Positions 46,110 to 56,555 are shown, numbered from the stretch's first letter. The stretch is 64,000 nt of DNA from Deltaproteobacteria bacterium (GCA_022601195.1 JAHZIX010000001.1:1-64000); one strand, 5' to 3'. The notes: generated from the sequence alone by a model not told the origin. Program-made: numbers and translations.

Positions 46110-46314
46110 CCCGAAGAGAAGCTCGGGCGAGAATCTATTCGTCAGCTGTCGTCCCCATCCTCTGGTAGAAATCGGACCGTCTTCGTAACTCAATCCCCCG
46201 AGGTCGTGCTGGAAGGCAAGCTTCCTAGACAAGCAACTCCTCTCTTAGAAACACCAGCGCTACAAGGAGTCGGCTCCGAATTTCCTTCCCACATCGCTCC
46301 AACAGAGAAATATG

Positions 46315-46346
46315 GAAAAACCGCCGACAGAAGGTCTGCGGCGGTC
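46315..46346 (-). terminator. intrinsic terminator after the hydrolase-like gene
   Basis: On the minus strand ACCGCCGCAGA pairs with CTGTCGGCGGT (short loop) and is followed by TTTTT. It lies about 65 bp downstream of the gene ending at 46413. Confidence 0.75.
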
Positions 46347-46412
46347 TGTGGGGCAGAGGCCGGGAGGGACCCCTGGGAACCAGGGGCCATATCCAACAGG
46401 CTCAGGCCGAGA

Positions 46413-49400
46413 TCACGGCTTCGGAAAGGCTCCCGTATCTGCACCTCCACAAAGCCCTGCCGATGGAGAGTAAGTGCGCACGGCACCGGTCACCGTGTCG
46501 GTGAACCGCACCTCGTAGTCGGTATCGGTCATGGAGCCGTAGAACACCCAGAACCAAGGGATGCTGGGGGCTGGATCGAGCATCTTGATGAAGACCTCGG
46601 GGTTGTCGGGGGAGAAGAAGTGAAAGGCTCCGGACAGGTCCGAAACTGGGGTGGCCGGTTGGGGTTCCGGAAGGCCGGTTGGGGTGGCCGGTTGTAGGAC
46701 TTCCACTTTGAATCGCCCTCCGAGTAAGCAAAGATGCTCGCTGCCGGGACTACAGCTACCGAGGGACGAGGTGCCACCGGAGCCTCCGGTTCCAACTCCC
46801 CTAGGGGCAACGGCCATCGACGTGGCTGAACTGCTACCGAGAGATGTGCTGCCGATAGGGGTACCACCAAGAGACGACAGGGGGAAGGCATGGTCATCAG
46901 CACCCCCACAAGGGTCAAAACCCGTCTTGGTATACACCTTCTGAGCGCCGGTTTGGGTATCGACCACGGTCAGGGTGTAGTCGAAGGTCGTCATGGCGCC
47001 GTGATAGACCCAATAGTGGCCGTTGGTCCCCTCGAGCACCTTGACCCCTACCTCTAGGTTCTGGCTGTTGGACTGGTCGAAATAGAAGAAGCCTGCGTTG
47101 TCCGCCGTCGGGTGGAGACTAGCAAAGGCATTCCCGCCAATGGGTGGAGACCAAGGGTCTGCCCAGACCAGGGTGGCGTGAAAGCGGCCGTCATCCAAGC
47201 AGAGGGTCTGCCCTCCGGAGGGACAGGAAGGCTGCACCACCACGTCGAGGAAAGCCCCTTGGGAGACCACTTCCCCGGGCGGTGAGTCGGCATCCCCTAC
47301 CCGGCAGCGGTAGTAACCTTCGTCGCTCGCCGACACCGACCCCAGCGTCAAGGAGGCCGAAGTCGCTCCTGAAATGTTCCCCCAAGCCCCCGTGGGAGAT
47401 CGAAACTCCCACTGATAGCTATAGGGAGTCACGCCGCCAGCTGCGGCCACCGCGAAAGTGACTGGTGATCCCAGAGACACGGCTTGCGCCACCGGTTGCT
47501 GAGCCATCTGAAGAGACTGTCCCCCTCCCCCTTCGGTGACAGCAAAGTTATCGAGGCGAACGACATCATGAACATTTGTCGTCGGCGCATTGAAATGAAA
47601 ACCCGCTTGGACGATGTTGGGGACGAAACTTCCCAAGGAGCGCTGATCGATTTCCAGAGAGCCGTTGATCCACAGGGATGCCGTGTTGGCGCTGGGATCG
47701 TATTCCAGCTCGACTCTGTTGAAACCGCTGGGATCGAAGATCGCCGCATTGCCAAGGGGACCCAGGGTGTTGTTGCCATTGATCCTCAGGAAATAGCGCC
47801 CGGTGGTTTCGAGCAAAACCCAAACCTGGCCATGCACGTTGTAATAGTCCAGCAGTCGACTGGAGAACCCGAGGCCCGCCCAATTGGCGTTGGATAGGTC
47901 GAGATCTGCCTGGACCCGAGTCGACGAGGAAATATTCAGGGCGATGCCGCCGCGAAAGTTTGGCCCTGAATGAGGCACGTTGGTTACCGTCTCGTTTTCT
48001 CCCCAGCGCACATTGACATCCGCAATCCACTGGGCACCGCCGACTTCTGTAACGTCGTTCTGAAGGGGAGTGAAAGGCTCCCGAAATTTGCTTGAGTAGC
48101 GGAACATGTCCGAGTAGAGCGCATCGAAGGGCACTTCCTGGGAGATCGTATCGGTATAGAACCACCCCGATTCGAGGCTCCCGGACAGAAGCTTGACTCG
48201 GTAGCGATATCGATCTCCCGGTTGAACTGTCGTATCTATGTAAGAGTTCGTGCTCACCGTCGTCAAGGTGATCCACCCTGCTCCATTCCTCTGCCGCTGG
48301 ACTCGAGCGTTGTCTGCCGAGTTGGGGCTCCAGGAAAGGCCCACCCGAGTTTCGTCGAGAAAATCCGCCTCCAGGTCATCCGGCGGGTCGATGTTGGCGT
48401 CCTCCAGCAGAACATCGTGGATGGCATGCCAAGCTGGAGACAGCCCCCCTTCCGGCCGGCGCAGCCACAAGCCAACGCATTGCTCATTCTGAGTCGCCCG
48501 GGTGACGTTGCACTCATTGTCGTAGGTGGTCCAATAGAACAGCCATGGAATACCCCACGCCCGAGTCGCCGAAGCAGAATTGAGAATGGTGACACCCTGT
48601 GTATCCGGACTCCCCTCTCGCCGCCCCCATTCCCCCAGGTAAAGACGTTTGCCGTCTTCCGCCTCGTTCCAAGGAGCCGTCCAATGAAGCGGTTGCAATT
48701 CCTCCACCATGTTGTCAAAGCGAGGAAAGGTCAGATCTCGAATCGCCTGGGTATCCCCATTGATGAACTCAGGAGTCGTCCCCCAGGCGGAGTAGGACAC
48801 CAGGTCCGTCCCGGCCAAGGGAATCACATCGTTGACGACGATGCCGTTCCAATCGTTCGCTTCCACCGAGTGCAAAACCCTGACGTCAGTCATGGCAGGA
48901 TAAGGGATTTCCACCCTCGCCTGATTGACTCCCGCTTGCCGAGCCTGCAGCCAATCAACCATGTTGTCGATGGAATATTGAGGAACCGGAATCCCCGCCC
49001 GGCGTAGTTGGTTGTCTCCCTCCCAATTCGAGAACACAAAAGTCTTGCCGGTACCGTTGTAGGTGGTCAGAAAATGCTTCGTGAGATTGTAGAACTCTCG
49101 CTGCATGGCGGCCTTCTCCTGGGCATTGATGCCATCGCTCTCCAGCCACCAATCGCGGAGAGAGAGAGTCGGAGTCGTCATCACATAAACATTAAAGGGT
49201 CGGTGGAAGACCTGCCGGAAAAAGGGATGCTTGGCCAGGTTGGCAAGGCCCGTGTCCGGAAAGTCTTCCGCAAAGTCTAACCCCACCCAACCATCGGTCT
49301 TGTGGGGATAAAAAGATATGGGACTATCGAGGTAGAACTTGATATTCCGTGCGTTGGTGCCAAGGATCTCAATGGCTCCCTCGTTGAGATCATCCCGCAC

Positions 49401-49598
49401 CTCATCGAAGAAATACCTTGGCGTAGCGACGACCGATCCGACCATCTTGGAATATGCAACGACGTCGGTATCCTCTTGGGGGAAAGGGTCTATTTTCTGG
49501 GCCAACAAAGATGACGGGATACACAGACATAGAAGGAGCAGAATTCTTCCTAGACAGAAGTACCCTTCGTAGCGAGGCTTGGGGTCACGAGCATTCAC
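46413..49598 (-). CDS. secreted multidomain glycoside-hydrolase-like protein
   Basis: 1061 residues starting at GTG 49598 (AAGGA upstream). Signal peptide (to LLAQ). Residues about 35-400 resemble a TIM-barrel glycosidase region (YFFDEVRDDLNEGAIEILG; GKRLYLGEWGRREG), but I cannot assign a family or catalytic acids with confidence. Then an Fn3-like domain (about 410-490), a LamG-like carbohydrate-binding-type domain (about 520-690), an Ig-like domain (about 700-800) and two copies of a C-terminal domain (C...GRF...GFFYFD..VKVL...YWVYHGAMT). A terminator follows. Probably an extracellular polysaccharide-active or adhesive protein. Confidence 0.78.
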   Translation of the reverse strand: MNARDPKPRYEGYFCLGRILLLLCLCIPSSLLAQKIDPFPQEDTDVVAYSKMVGSVVATPRYFFDEVRDDLNEGAIEILGTNARNIKFYLDSPISFYPHKTDGWVGLDFAEDFPDTGLANLAKHPFFRQVFHRPFNVYVMTTPTLSLRDWWLESDGINAQEKAAMQREFYNLTKHFLTTYNGTGKTFVFSNWEGDNQLRRAGIPVPQYSIDNMVDWLQARQAGVNQARVEIPYPAMTDVRVLHSVEANDWNGIVVNDVIPLAGTDLVSYSAWGTTPEFINGDTQAIRDLTFPRFDNMVEELQPLHWTAPWNEAEDGKRLYLGEWGRREGSPDTQGVTILNSASATRAWGIPWLFYWTTYDNECNVTRATQNEQCVGLWLRRPEGGLSPAWHAIHDVLLEDANIDPPDDLEADFLDETRVGLSWSPNSADNARVQRQRNGAGWITLTTVSTNSYIDTTVQPGDRYRYRVKLLSGSLESGWFYTDTISQEVPFDALYSDMFRYSSKFREPFTPLQNDVTEVGGAQWIADVNVRWGENETVTNVPHSGPNFRGGIALNISSSTRVQADLDLSNANWAGLGFSSRLLDYYNVHGQVWVLLETTGRYFLRINGNNTLGPLGNAAIFDPSGFNRVELEYDPSANTASLWINGSLEIDQRSLGSFVPNIVQAGFHFNAPTTNVHDVVRLDNFAVTEGGGGQSLQMAQQPVAQAVSLGSPVTFAVAAAGGVTPYSYQWEFRSPTGAWGNISGATSASLTLGSVSASDEGYYRCRVGDADSPPGEVVSQGAFLDVVVQPSCPSGGQTLCLDDGRFHATLVWADPWSPPIGGNAFASLHPTADNAGFFYFDQSNSQNLEVGVKVLEGTNGHYWVYHGAMTTFDYTLTVVDTQTGAQKVYTKTGFDPCGGADDHAFPLSSLGGTPIGSTSLGSSSATSMAVAPRGVGTGGSGGTSSLGSCSPGSEHLCLLGGRFKVEVLQPATPTGLPEPQPATPVSDLSGAFHFFSPDNPEVFIKMLDPAPSIPWFWVFYGSMTDTDYEVRFTDTVTGAVRTYSPSAGLCGGADTGAFPKP

Positions 49599-49897
49599 GG
49601 CATTTTCCTTTCCAATTCCATTCGATTACATGATCCATGTGTCTCGTGTGGTTCACAAATTGAGTAGCTAGCACCACCGCAATGATGATCCTGAGAAATG
49701 AAATTACGGTCTCCACAAAGTGTGCCCACTGAGAACAAACTTGCTGCACAGGACACTAGTTTTATCCACTCGTTTCCCGCGAGAGGGTGCACCCGACTGA
49801 GGTGTCTCGAAGGCACGAGGTCTCTTGACTCAAAATGGCGCAGAAAAGAGTTGCTTTGGGTCAAATTTTTACCCAGAGAGATTCAGATTTTCAAACG
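49599..49897. other. intergenic upstream of the hydrolase-like gene
   Basis: About 300 bp, somewhat AT-rich, with no gene seen. It must carry the promoter of the hydrolase-like gene. Confidence 0.4.
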
Positions 49898-49933
49898 AGA
49901 AAACGCCCTCTCTCAGTATTAGAAAGAGGGCGT
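49898..49933 (-). terminator. intrinsic terminator of the second RHS gene
   Basis: ACGCCCTCTTTC pairs with GAGAGAGGGCGT (12 bp, one mismatch) over a 7-nt loop on the minus strand and is followed by TTTCTCGTTT. It lies 63 bp after the RHS stop. Confidence 0.85.
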
Positions 49934-49995
49934 CCATCAGAGCTCTGTCTGGCTACTCTCAAGCCCGAAAGCAGAGCCTGCCGTTCAGTAGAGAA

Positions 49996-52900
49996 TTACT
50001 TACAACCGTCGTACAGAACCCAAGTATGTGTTTTTCCGCCTCCGCCGGAACCTAAGGTGGCAGCGGAGAACGCTATCCCTGCAAAACCAGCTGCCGAACC
50101 ATCCTCCATGAGGTTGGCCGACACGATTCCTGCTCCACCTACACCAAAATTTCCAGTCCCGCCAACTCCCGGGCCCTCGGAGCTGCCGATTCCCAATCCA
50201 GCAAATACGGTGGTTCCCGCACCCACTCCAATAGGCCCTGCCACCAACAACTCAACTCTCGTCGGGGGCTGAAGGATGATATCCACCGCCCCTCCAGGAA
50301 AGATCGTCCCTCCAGAGAAACTAGCCCCGAAAGTCGGCTTGAGGATAGCGTTGCAATTGAATCCAACCAGACGAGTCGGATCGTCCTTGTCCTCGCCTTC
50401 CGGCTCTCCCCCCGCGAAAAGATCTAAGAGGGGTATCGAAGCTATACCATCCAGAAAACGGGAGATAAAATTGGAACTACCCATGACGGGTGCGAGAGAG
50501 AAGCCGATATTCCATGTCAACGTGTCGAACGAACCCAGGTAGGAGGTGACGCGAAACTCCTGGCTGCCATCCGGAAGCGCCGTTGCCGTGACGTCGATCT
50601 CCTCAGAAGCCGTGCCCTGTGGACTGAGGCAAGCTCCTGTATTCTCGTCCTCCACCTCACCGTTGGCACATTTGGCTTTGAGACCTCTCGGGTCGATGAG
50701 GTTCAACGGATTCCCTTTCGCGTAGACGTATCTATTCCAGCTCTGTGGCTGGCTAGGGTCACCGAGAATCGGGTCTACACTCAAGAACCGCCCCAGATCG
50801 CTCAGGTAGTGGCGAGCATGCATGTAGTCGGAACCGGTCGAAGCATCTCGTTCATGGCCGGTGAATCGAGCGTCTTCCGACAAGTCCGCACCACCATAGG
50901 GAAGATAGAAAATCTCTCTCTCCGTAGATCCGCTCGGCCCGGTGACCAGCCTGGTGCTACCTAGATGATCGAGATGAAAGTGTCGTTCGGTAGACCCAGG
51001 CCCGCTGCTGGCAAGAAGATTCCCATCGGCAAAGATATAGTCTCGGTATCGGCTCCAAGCTCCCTCATCCAGGCTCACCTCACTCACCAATCGATTGTCG
51101 AGGTCTCTCAGATGGAAAGAAGCCGCCTCTTCAGGGATCTGAGCTAGCCTGATGGTTCGCTCTCCAAAGGCGTCGTAGAGGTAGTTTCGCCCCGCCTGGC
51201 CGGTGAGTCGATTGCTTATATCGTAGGTGAAGGTAGCGGCAATACCCGCCGCCGAAAGAAGATTTCCAGCGCCGTCATAAACTCCACCCTGAAGCCGGTT
51301 GGTGGAAGAATCTGTGGTGAGCGATGCTGCCATTCCTCCCGTGAAGCCGCCCGCTGACTGCAGATTACCGAAAGAGTCATAGGAAAACGTTGAAATGACC
51401 GAGTCATCGAGGTACGACGCCTCCTTCAACCTTCCCACCTCGTCGTAGGTGAACGCATCAGTCACGGTTGTATTGGGAGCGACTTCTCGAGCCAAGGCCT
51501 TGAGATTCCCCGCACCGTCATAGGACATGACCCCACTGTCGAAGCCGGGAGATGTCCCACTTGTGTAGATACGTTTCGGCAACTGAGTCCAATGATCATC
51601 GACCTCCGAAAAGTCAGTGACGCCATTGGCATGGGGAAGAGCGTTTCGTGCTCCACTGGCATGATAGGTAATCGGACCTGCCCAGAAGATGGGATCCCCA
51701 CCAGGCACTGAGGACAACTCCTCAACCTGAGTCAATCTACCCTGCTCGTGGGAGTTGAGAATTGTCCGACTAGAACCAGCTTCACTATTCGAGCAAGCCG
51801 TCGGCAAGCTACAGTAGGGATAGACCGCGGTCTCGAGAGCGCCCAATTCGTCGTAGGTGAATTCCTGTTTGAATCGAACGTTTTCAGAGCTCCAGAAGAT
51901 ACTCGTGGCCTTCTTCGAGGCTCTGCCCCCCAGGCCGTCGTAGTCGAATTTCTGACGAATTTGGACTCGCTCTTCCCCTTTTTCGTTCCAAGATAAATGA
52001 ACATCGTTGTAGCGATCCGCCTTCCATAGTTTGCCGACACCATATCCACTCCCCCCATCCCACTTGTACTCGGTGATCAGTCTCGATTCGTGGTTCCGGT
52101 CCAAGAGCCGAAGAGGCCGGCCGACGAAGTCATAGACGAAGCCCACACTATTGGGTCCATCTACCATTCCATGCGCCAGACCCGCGGAGTCATAGTTTTC
52201 GTACGTGACGGTACCGTTGCCGTTCACGCCTTTTTCCGGATGGGTTTCTGAGAGGAGCAACCCTCGCTCGTCGTATTGGAAGCTACGAGTTTGGAAAAGA
52301 GCAGCATTCTCACCCAACGAATCTTGGGGATTGGCGAGCTCTGCCATATGGACTTCAGTGAGGCGATTCCCCACATCGTAGCGGTAGGTCGTGGTGACGG
52401 TCTCACCCGTCGCCCCAGAGGGTTCCTGTACTCGAACCAACCTACCGTAGCGATCGAACTCCTGGCTCTGCTGTACATAGACTTCCCCTCCGCTCAGCGC
52501 CCTTTTGACCTCTTGGGTGATCTTTCGAGAGCCGAGATGGGTGATTCTGACGTCGTGGCTCGCCCCGTCTGGAGGGCGAATCAGCTCAACCCTCCCTTGG
52601 GGATCAAAGACCAAGTTCTCGGTCGTCTCCTCCAAGTCTCCCCATTGGGAAACAGAGGTCACCCAGCCTCGGCCGTTGCGAAGCGTCTCCTGTTCCGACC
52701 AGGTGTTGGCACCCGGCAGCCGTACTCGAGTCAGAGAAGATCGGCCGAAGTCGTCCAAGAGAACAGTTTGCTCACTCAGCACTGTCTCGTCGTCAGGAGT
52801 AACCAGCGTTGCCATTACCGCCGCTGGCTCCGTAGCGGTGGGATTGAGATAGCCAAGGAGACGTTTTGCTCCAGCAATCGGCGTCACCGAGACCACCCGT

Positions 52901-55203
52901 CCTGAACTGTCATAGGTGTAGGCGACTTCGAACCCTGCGGCGTCCCGTTGGCGTAGCACCAGACCGGTCTTGGCTTCAACGTCCACATCGTAGATCAGGA
53001 AGGGACCATTGCCACCAGCGACGGTGCGAGGACGGGTGCTAACGTGAACTCCCGAAAGCGGATCGTAGGCGAGGGTCGCCCAATAATCAGCCTCTACCGG
53101 AACCTCCCCACACCCCTCGCCGGTAACCGGCAAGGGTGAGTCGTGACCTGGGAACAGGTCACCCCCGTACTGTTTGAAGTCGATGACCCGGCCACGCTGG
53201 TCCCGGGTCCTCACCGTGAGGATGTCCGTGGGTCCTCGACTGGTGCCGTTGGCAAAAACTCGAGTGCAGGTGAGAAAGCCCGTGTCCTCTTCGTAACTCG
53301 TCTCGATCTCGGCAACCTGGACTCCCAAAGCGTCCGGCTCGGTCACTCGGGTTCGGTCGTAGATGCCCAATATCCAGGGTGTCGTGGGGGGCACCGGTAC
53401 ATAGCTTGGCCCCGGGTAGGTTCCCGTCGTGCGGTTGAAGCCAATGAAGGTTTCCCTGCGCTCCGCGGTCTCCGACTCATCCCGAAAGTTACCCGTATCG
53501 ACGACGCGACGAAAATGCCCCAAGCCATCAAACTCGCTAGACTCGGAATCCGTGTAGCGCTCCGCGCCCTCGGTGTCTCGGTCGTCGAGATGAAAGACGG
53601 TCCGGCTCGCCTCGACCTGCCGGTTGGTGGCGTAGAAGTCTCCCAAGGTAACGCTATTAGAGGGATCGGGAGCTTGGCCGGGAGGAGAGTCTCTTCGGAA
53701 GCGAAGATAGTTCGAGCGAGACTTGACACCGGTGCAGCTGCCGGCTCCGTCGTTGGAGCTCCAGGTTTGTGAAGAAAGAAATTTGCCTCCACTCTCTTCC
53801 GTGTAGACGAAGGGTAAGCCCAACTCCCAACCACGCCCCTGGCTCGGGGTCACCCAATAGCGAGCGTTGAAGAAATGCTTGGAACAATGCCCTGTGGGAT
53901 AGACCACTTCAGTGATCATCTGGGGGTCGTTCTCCGGCAGGTTGTCCGGTTCTCCCCTGGGGACACCAGTACTTTTGTACTTCCACACTCCCAGCAGGTT
54001 GGCTTCAGAGTCTCTCAGCACTCGCAGACTTACGCCGGCGGAGGTATTGAACTCGGAATGATTGTCACCGGGAGGAAATTCGTTCTCTTGCCAGCCCCAA
54101 GAAATCTCTCCGCCGGTCGGCACGGTGACGCCCCGAAGCACCCCGGAAACATCATCGATTCCTGCAAAACAGGTCTGATGGTAAAGCGGCCCTCCTTGGG
54201 GACCCGTGAACTGGTAGCTGGTGCCATCCGGCAGGTCTAGGCCTACGAGCAAAGGTACGCTTATGCTTTGACCGGTCGTCGGCGAGGTGTCTTTACAACT
54301 CCGCTCGATACTCTGGGTTCGATAGGTGAAGTCGTAGGTTGCCATTTGCTCGTCAAAGCTCTCGACCTCCACCCTGGTGACGCGCAGAATCACCCATGGG
54401 CCACTGCCGTCGAGGTAAACCCTCTGTTCCAAACCATAACGATTGGTCAAAGCCCACAATTCGGGATGACCGTCATCATTGAAATCTGAATAGGTCACTT
54501 CGAAATCTGGATCTTCCAGAGAAGCGAAAGGAGTCCACCCCTTTTTCAGTCGGTAAACCGAGCCGAGGCCACAGCCCTCTCCTGGAGGAGAGATACACTC
54601 GAAGCGCTGCGTACTGCCACCGGGGAACTCAACCTCCACCCAATGATGAATACCCGTCCCATCGTTTTGAACTTTCAGGCGTAGATAGCTGTTGTCTCGA
54701 GTATAGAAAACTCCGTCGTCAACGTTGTCTTCCTCCTTGTGAAGAGTCGAGTAGAAACTATGCTCTCCACCGCTGCCGTTGACATAAATCCACCGATCCG
54801 AAGGATTCAGGGCATGAGATGGGCTGAGGATCTCACCCCAGCCGAGATGGAAGCCGAGGCCTGCATTGTTCAAACGATGCGGTGAAGCGGTAATCTCCCC
54901 TTCCGTATCTTGATCGTATCGCCAAACGTTGGAGCTGTAGTTCAGCCGGAGCGGCCCAATCGGGATCCCCAGGGACAAAGCTCCCGAGTACAGATCGATC
55001 GCATCGAGGCCCTCGGAAAAGCCTTCAGCCTTCTGTTCCGGCCCAATGTCCAACGGATGATTTGGGTGTAACGCCTCCACCGGCAGCCACGCTGTCGAAG
55101 CCAATATAAGGGCACTGAGTGCAGGCCGGCTCACCCGGCAGAGACTCGCCGAAGAGGACGCCCACCGGGCTAGGTTTCGAATTGGTTTTCGAATCAAGTT
55201 CAT
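49996..55203 (-). CDS. RHS/YD-repeat secreted protein with divergent C-terminal tail (2)
   Basis: Start at ATG 55203, GGAGG 6 nt upstream (longer frames lack a site). 1735 residues, the same length as the paralogue at 31691. Signal segment (to VEA), then HPNHPLDIGPEQK and the same YD-repeat order. RHS core ARHYLSDLGRFLSVDP and NRYVYAKGNPLNLIDPRG near residue 1495. The last 228 residues are unrelated to the first protein's tail and Gly-rich (GVGAGTTVFAGLGIGSSEG; GNFGVGGAG), ending WVLYDGCK. Variable tails after a conserved shell are typical of RHS. No immunity gene seen. Confidence 0.92.
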   Translation of the reverse strand: MNLIRKPIRNLARWASSSASLCRVSRPALSALILASTAWLPVEALHPNHPLDIGPEQKAEGFSEGLDAIDLYSGALSLGIPIGPLRLNYSSNVWRYDQDTEGEITASPHRLNNAGLGFHLGWGEILSPSHALNPSDRWIYVNGSGGEHSFYSTLHKEEDNVDDGVFYTRDNSYLRLKVQNDGTGIHHWVEVEFPGGSTQRFECISPPGEGCGLGSVYRLKKGWTPFASLEDPDFEVTYSDFNDDGHPELWALTNRYGLEQRVYLDGSGPWVILRVTRVEVESFDEQMATYDFTYRTQSIERSCKDTSPTTGQSISVPLLVGLDLPDGTSYQFTGPQGGPLYHQTCFAGIDDVSGVLRGVTVPTGGEISWGWQENEFPPGDNHSEFNTSAGVSLRVLRDSEANLLGVWKYKSTGVPRGEPDNLPENDPQMITEVVYPTGHCSKHFFNARYWVTPSQGRGWELGLPFVYTEESGGKFLSSQTWSSNDGAGSCTGVKSRSNYLRFRRDSPPGQAPDPSNSVTLGDFYATNRQVEASRTVFHLDDRDTEGAERYTDSESSEFDGLGHFRRVVDTGNFRDESETAERRETFIGFNRTTGTYPGPSYVPVPPTTPWILGIYDRTRVTEPDALGVQVAEIETSYEEDTGFLTCTRVFANGTSRGPTDILTVRTRDQRGRVIDFKQYGGDLFPGHDSPLPVTGEGCGEVPVEADYWATLAYDPLSGVHVSTRPRTVAGGNGPFLIYDVDVEAKTGLVLRQRDAAGFEVAYTYDSSGRVVSVTPIAGAKRLLGYLNPTATEPAAVMATLVTPDDETVLSEQTVLLDDFGRSSLTRVRLPGANTWSEQETLRNGRGWVTSVSQWGDLEETTENLVFDPQGRVELIRPPDGASHDVRITHLGSRKITQEVKRALSGGEVYVQQSQEFDRYGRLVRVQEPSGATGETVTTTYRYDVGNRLTEVHMAELANPQDSLGENAALFQTRSFQYDERGLLLSETHPEKGVNGNGTVTYENYDSAGLAHGMVDGPNSVGFVYDFVGRPLRLLDRNHESRLITEYKWDGGSGYGVGKLWKADRYNDVHLSWNEKGEERVQIRQKFDYDGLGGRASKKATSIFWSSENVRFKQEFTYDELGALETAVYPYCSLPTACSNSEAGSSRTILNSHEQGRLTQVEELSSVPGGDPIFWAGPITYHASGARNALPHANGVTDFSEVDDHWTQLPKRIYTSGTSPGFDSGVMSYDGAGNLKALAREVAPNTTVTDAFTYDEVGRLKEASYLDDSVISTFSYDSFGNLQSAGGFTGGMAASLTTDSSTNRLQGGVYDGAGNLLSAAGIAATFTYDISNRLTGQAGRNYLYDAFGERTIRLAQIPEEAASFHLRDLDNRLVSEVSLDEGAWSRYRDYIFADGNLLASSGPGSTERHFHLDHLGSTRLVTGPSGSTEREIFYLPYGGADLSEDARFTGHERDASTGSDYMHARHYLSDLGRFLSVDPILGDPSQPQSWNRYVYAKGNPLNLIDPRGLKAKCANGEVEDENTGACLSPQGTASEEIDVTATALPDGSQEFRVTSYLGSFDTLTWNIGFSLAPVMGSSNFISRFLDGIASIPLLDLFAGGEPEGEDKDDPTRLVGFNCNAILKPTFGASFSGGTIFPGGAVDIILQPPTRVELLVAGPIGVGAGTTVFAGLGIGSSEGPGVGGTGNFGVGGAGIVSANLMEDGSAAGFAGIAFSAATLGSGGGGKTHTWVLYDGCK

Positions 55204-55390
55204 CTCTATCCTCCAACCTATCTCTCCCAATCTGGCACCGGAGCGCCACCGGGAGCGGTTATTTCGTTGGACAGAGTGGCGAGGATTCCCGTCAAAGAGA
55301 GTCATACTTTTTTTATTGACTCGGTCTAATCAACTTTGTCGCCAACTAGGAGAAGACAACGAAACCGAATTCATCTTTTGGAGGAAGTCC

Positions 55391-56470
55391 ATGCACCCAC
55401 AGCTCGCCTTAAACCGAACCTTTGCACCTCTTGCTTTGCCATTATTTCTCCTGCTTTCTTTCGCTTTCACAACGGCTCAGGGACAACCTTTCTCCCAGTC
55501 AGCCCCCACACCCACTGGAGACGAGTCCTCCGGCTCCTATTTGAGACTCTCGGCGCCGGGAACGGCGCCAATCAATTCATTTGGTTCCCCTTCTTCAGGG
55601 ATGTGGAAGAACGGTGGCTTCGTCTCGACCCACAGGATCCCCGTGCACCGGCCAGGAATCTACGTTCTCTACGCCATGCCGCCCTTGGGAACCGTTGTCG
55701 GCACCTCTTTCACAGGCTTCTTCGAAGGCAACGGCTCGAATGATGACGCTGCCAATGCCGCCTTTCACCTACTTTTCTTCGATAGCTCTCAGACCTTGAC
55801 GGTGACCGGGACAGACTTGGGCTGGTCCGGCAGTGGAGACTTTGGCCCTACGGATTCCCCTTCGGAAGACCTTTTCAACGGTTCACTGATCTCCACCACC
55901 AGATCCACCCTGTTCTGGGAGACCTTGAACACCGGCCCCGGTGGAGGCGGCATCAAGGGGAGTACCTCCGGCGGCCATTTCAAAGTCGCCGTGGAAGAAC
56001 CGTCACCGGTCGCCCTGGTAGCCAGCTACACTCCAGCCCCGGGAGCCCCGCGGGTTCTAGCCGCTTCCTATGATGCGAATCCTAACTTTGAGATCAGCTA
56101 TTTTTTCGATGAGGATCAGGGAAATTGGGTGGAGACTCCCGATGGTCCTTGCCACCAGGGCCAGAACAATCCGGACTACTTTCGGGTCTTCGTGCGCAAT
56201 CTCACCGGGCAAGACATTGATTCTTGTCGTTTTCAACTCTCTTGGGGAAATCTCGTTGACTGCAGCTCCGCCCTGGTGCAGGTGCTCAATGATCCGTCCC
56301 AGGGCAGCGTGGCCCTCAACACCGACGATGCTCTCATCGATCCAAGCACTTGCCAAACAGCAGTGCCCTTGCAAGGCATCTCACCATCCGGTCAGCAAAC
56401 CTCGCTGTGGGCGGAGTTCATCATTGGTGGTGTCTCCTACGAGCGCGAGATCTTGTTCACCAAACAATAG
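55391..56470 (+). CDS. secreted protein of unknown function
   Basis: ATG 55391 has GGAGG 7 nt upstream; a longer frame from 55316 lacks a site. 359 residues with a signal peptide (to AQGQ). It is beta-rich with many Gly, Ser and Thr (YLRLSAPGTAPINSFGS; GTVVGTSFTGFFEGNGSN), four Cys in the last third and a terminal strand YEREILFTK. No family recognised. It is divergent from the RHS gene and points toward the micropeptide pair, so it shares a promoter region with RHS and a bidirectional hairpin with the peptides. Confidence 0.75.
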   Translation: MHPQLALNRTFAPLALPLFLLLSFAFTTAQGQPFSQSAPTPTGDESSGSYLRLSAPGTAPINSFGSPSSGMWKNGGFVSTHRIPVHRPGIYVLYAMPPLGTVVGTSFTGFFEGNGSNDDAANAAFHLLFFDSSQTLTVTGTDLGWSGSGDFGPTDSPSEDLFNGSLISTTRSTLFWETLNTGPGGGGIKGSTSGGHFKVAVEEPSPVALVASYTPAPGAPRVLAASYDANPNFEISYFFDEDQGNWVETPDGPCHQGQNNPDYFRVFVRNLTGQDIDSCRFQLSWGNLVDCSSALVQVLNDPSQGSVALNTDDALIDPSTCQTAVPLQGISPSGQQTSLWAEFIIGGVSYEREILFTKQ

Positions 56471-56521
56471 AAGAGAAGGCGGAACCAGCTCGCCGCATCG
56501 AAGACGAAGAACACTCTCAAA

Positions 56522-56555
56522 GTCGGCGGTTGCCAAGCTCTCGACAACCGCCGAC
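56522..56555. terminator. strong hairpin between convergent genes
   Basis: Perfect 11-bp stem GTCGGCGGTTG (56522-56532) / CAACCGCCGAC (56545-56555). On the minus strand it is followed by TTTGAGAGTGTTCTT, so it could end the micropeptide transcript. On the plus strand it follows the secreted-protein gene but has only a weak T run. Confidence 0.6.

Noticed and set aside
49640..49700. Possible sixth micropeptide with a run of Ile codons (RIIIAVV)
   Set aside because: No ATG or good ribosome-binding site, and the pattern (A/S)Gx-RA...G-stop is absent.
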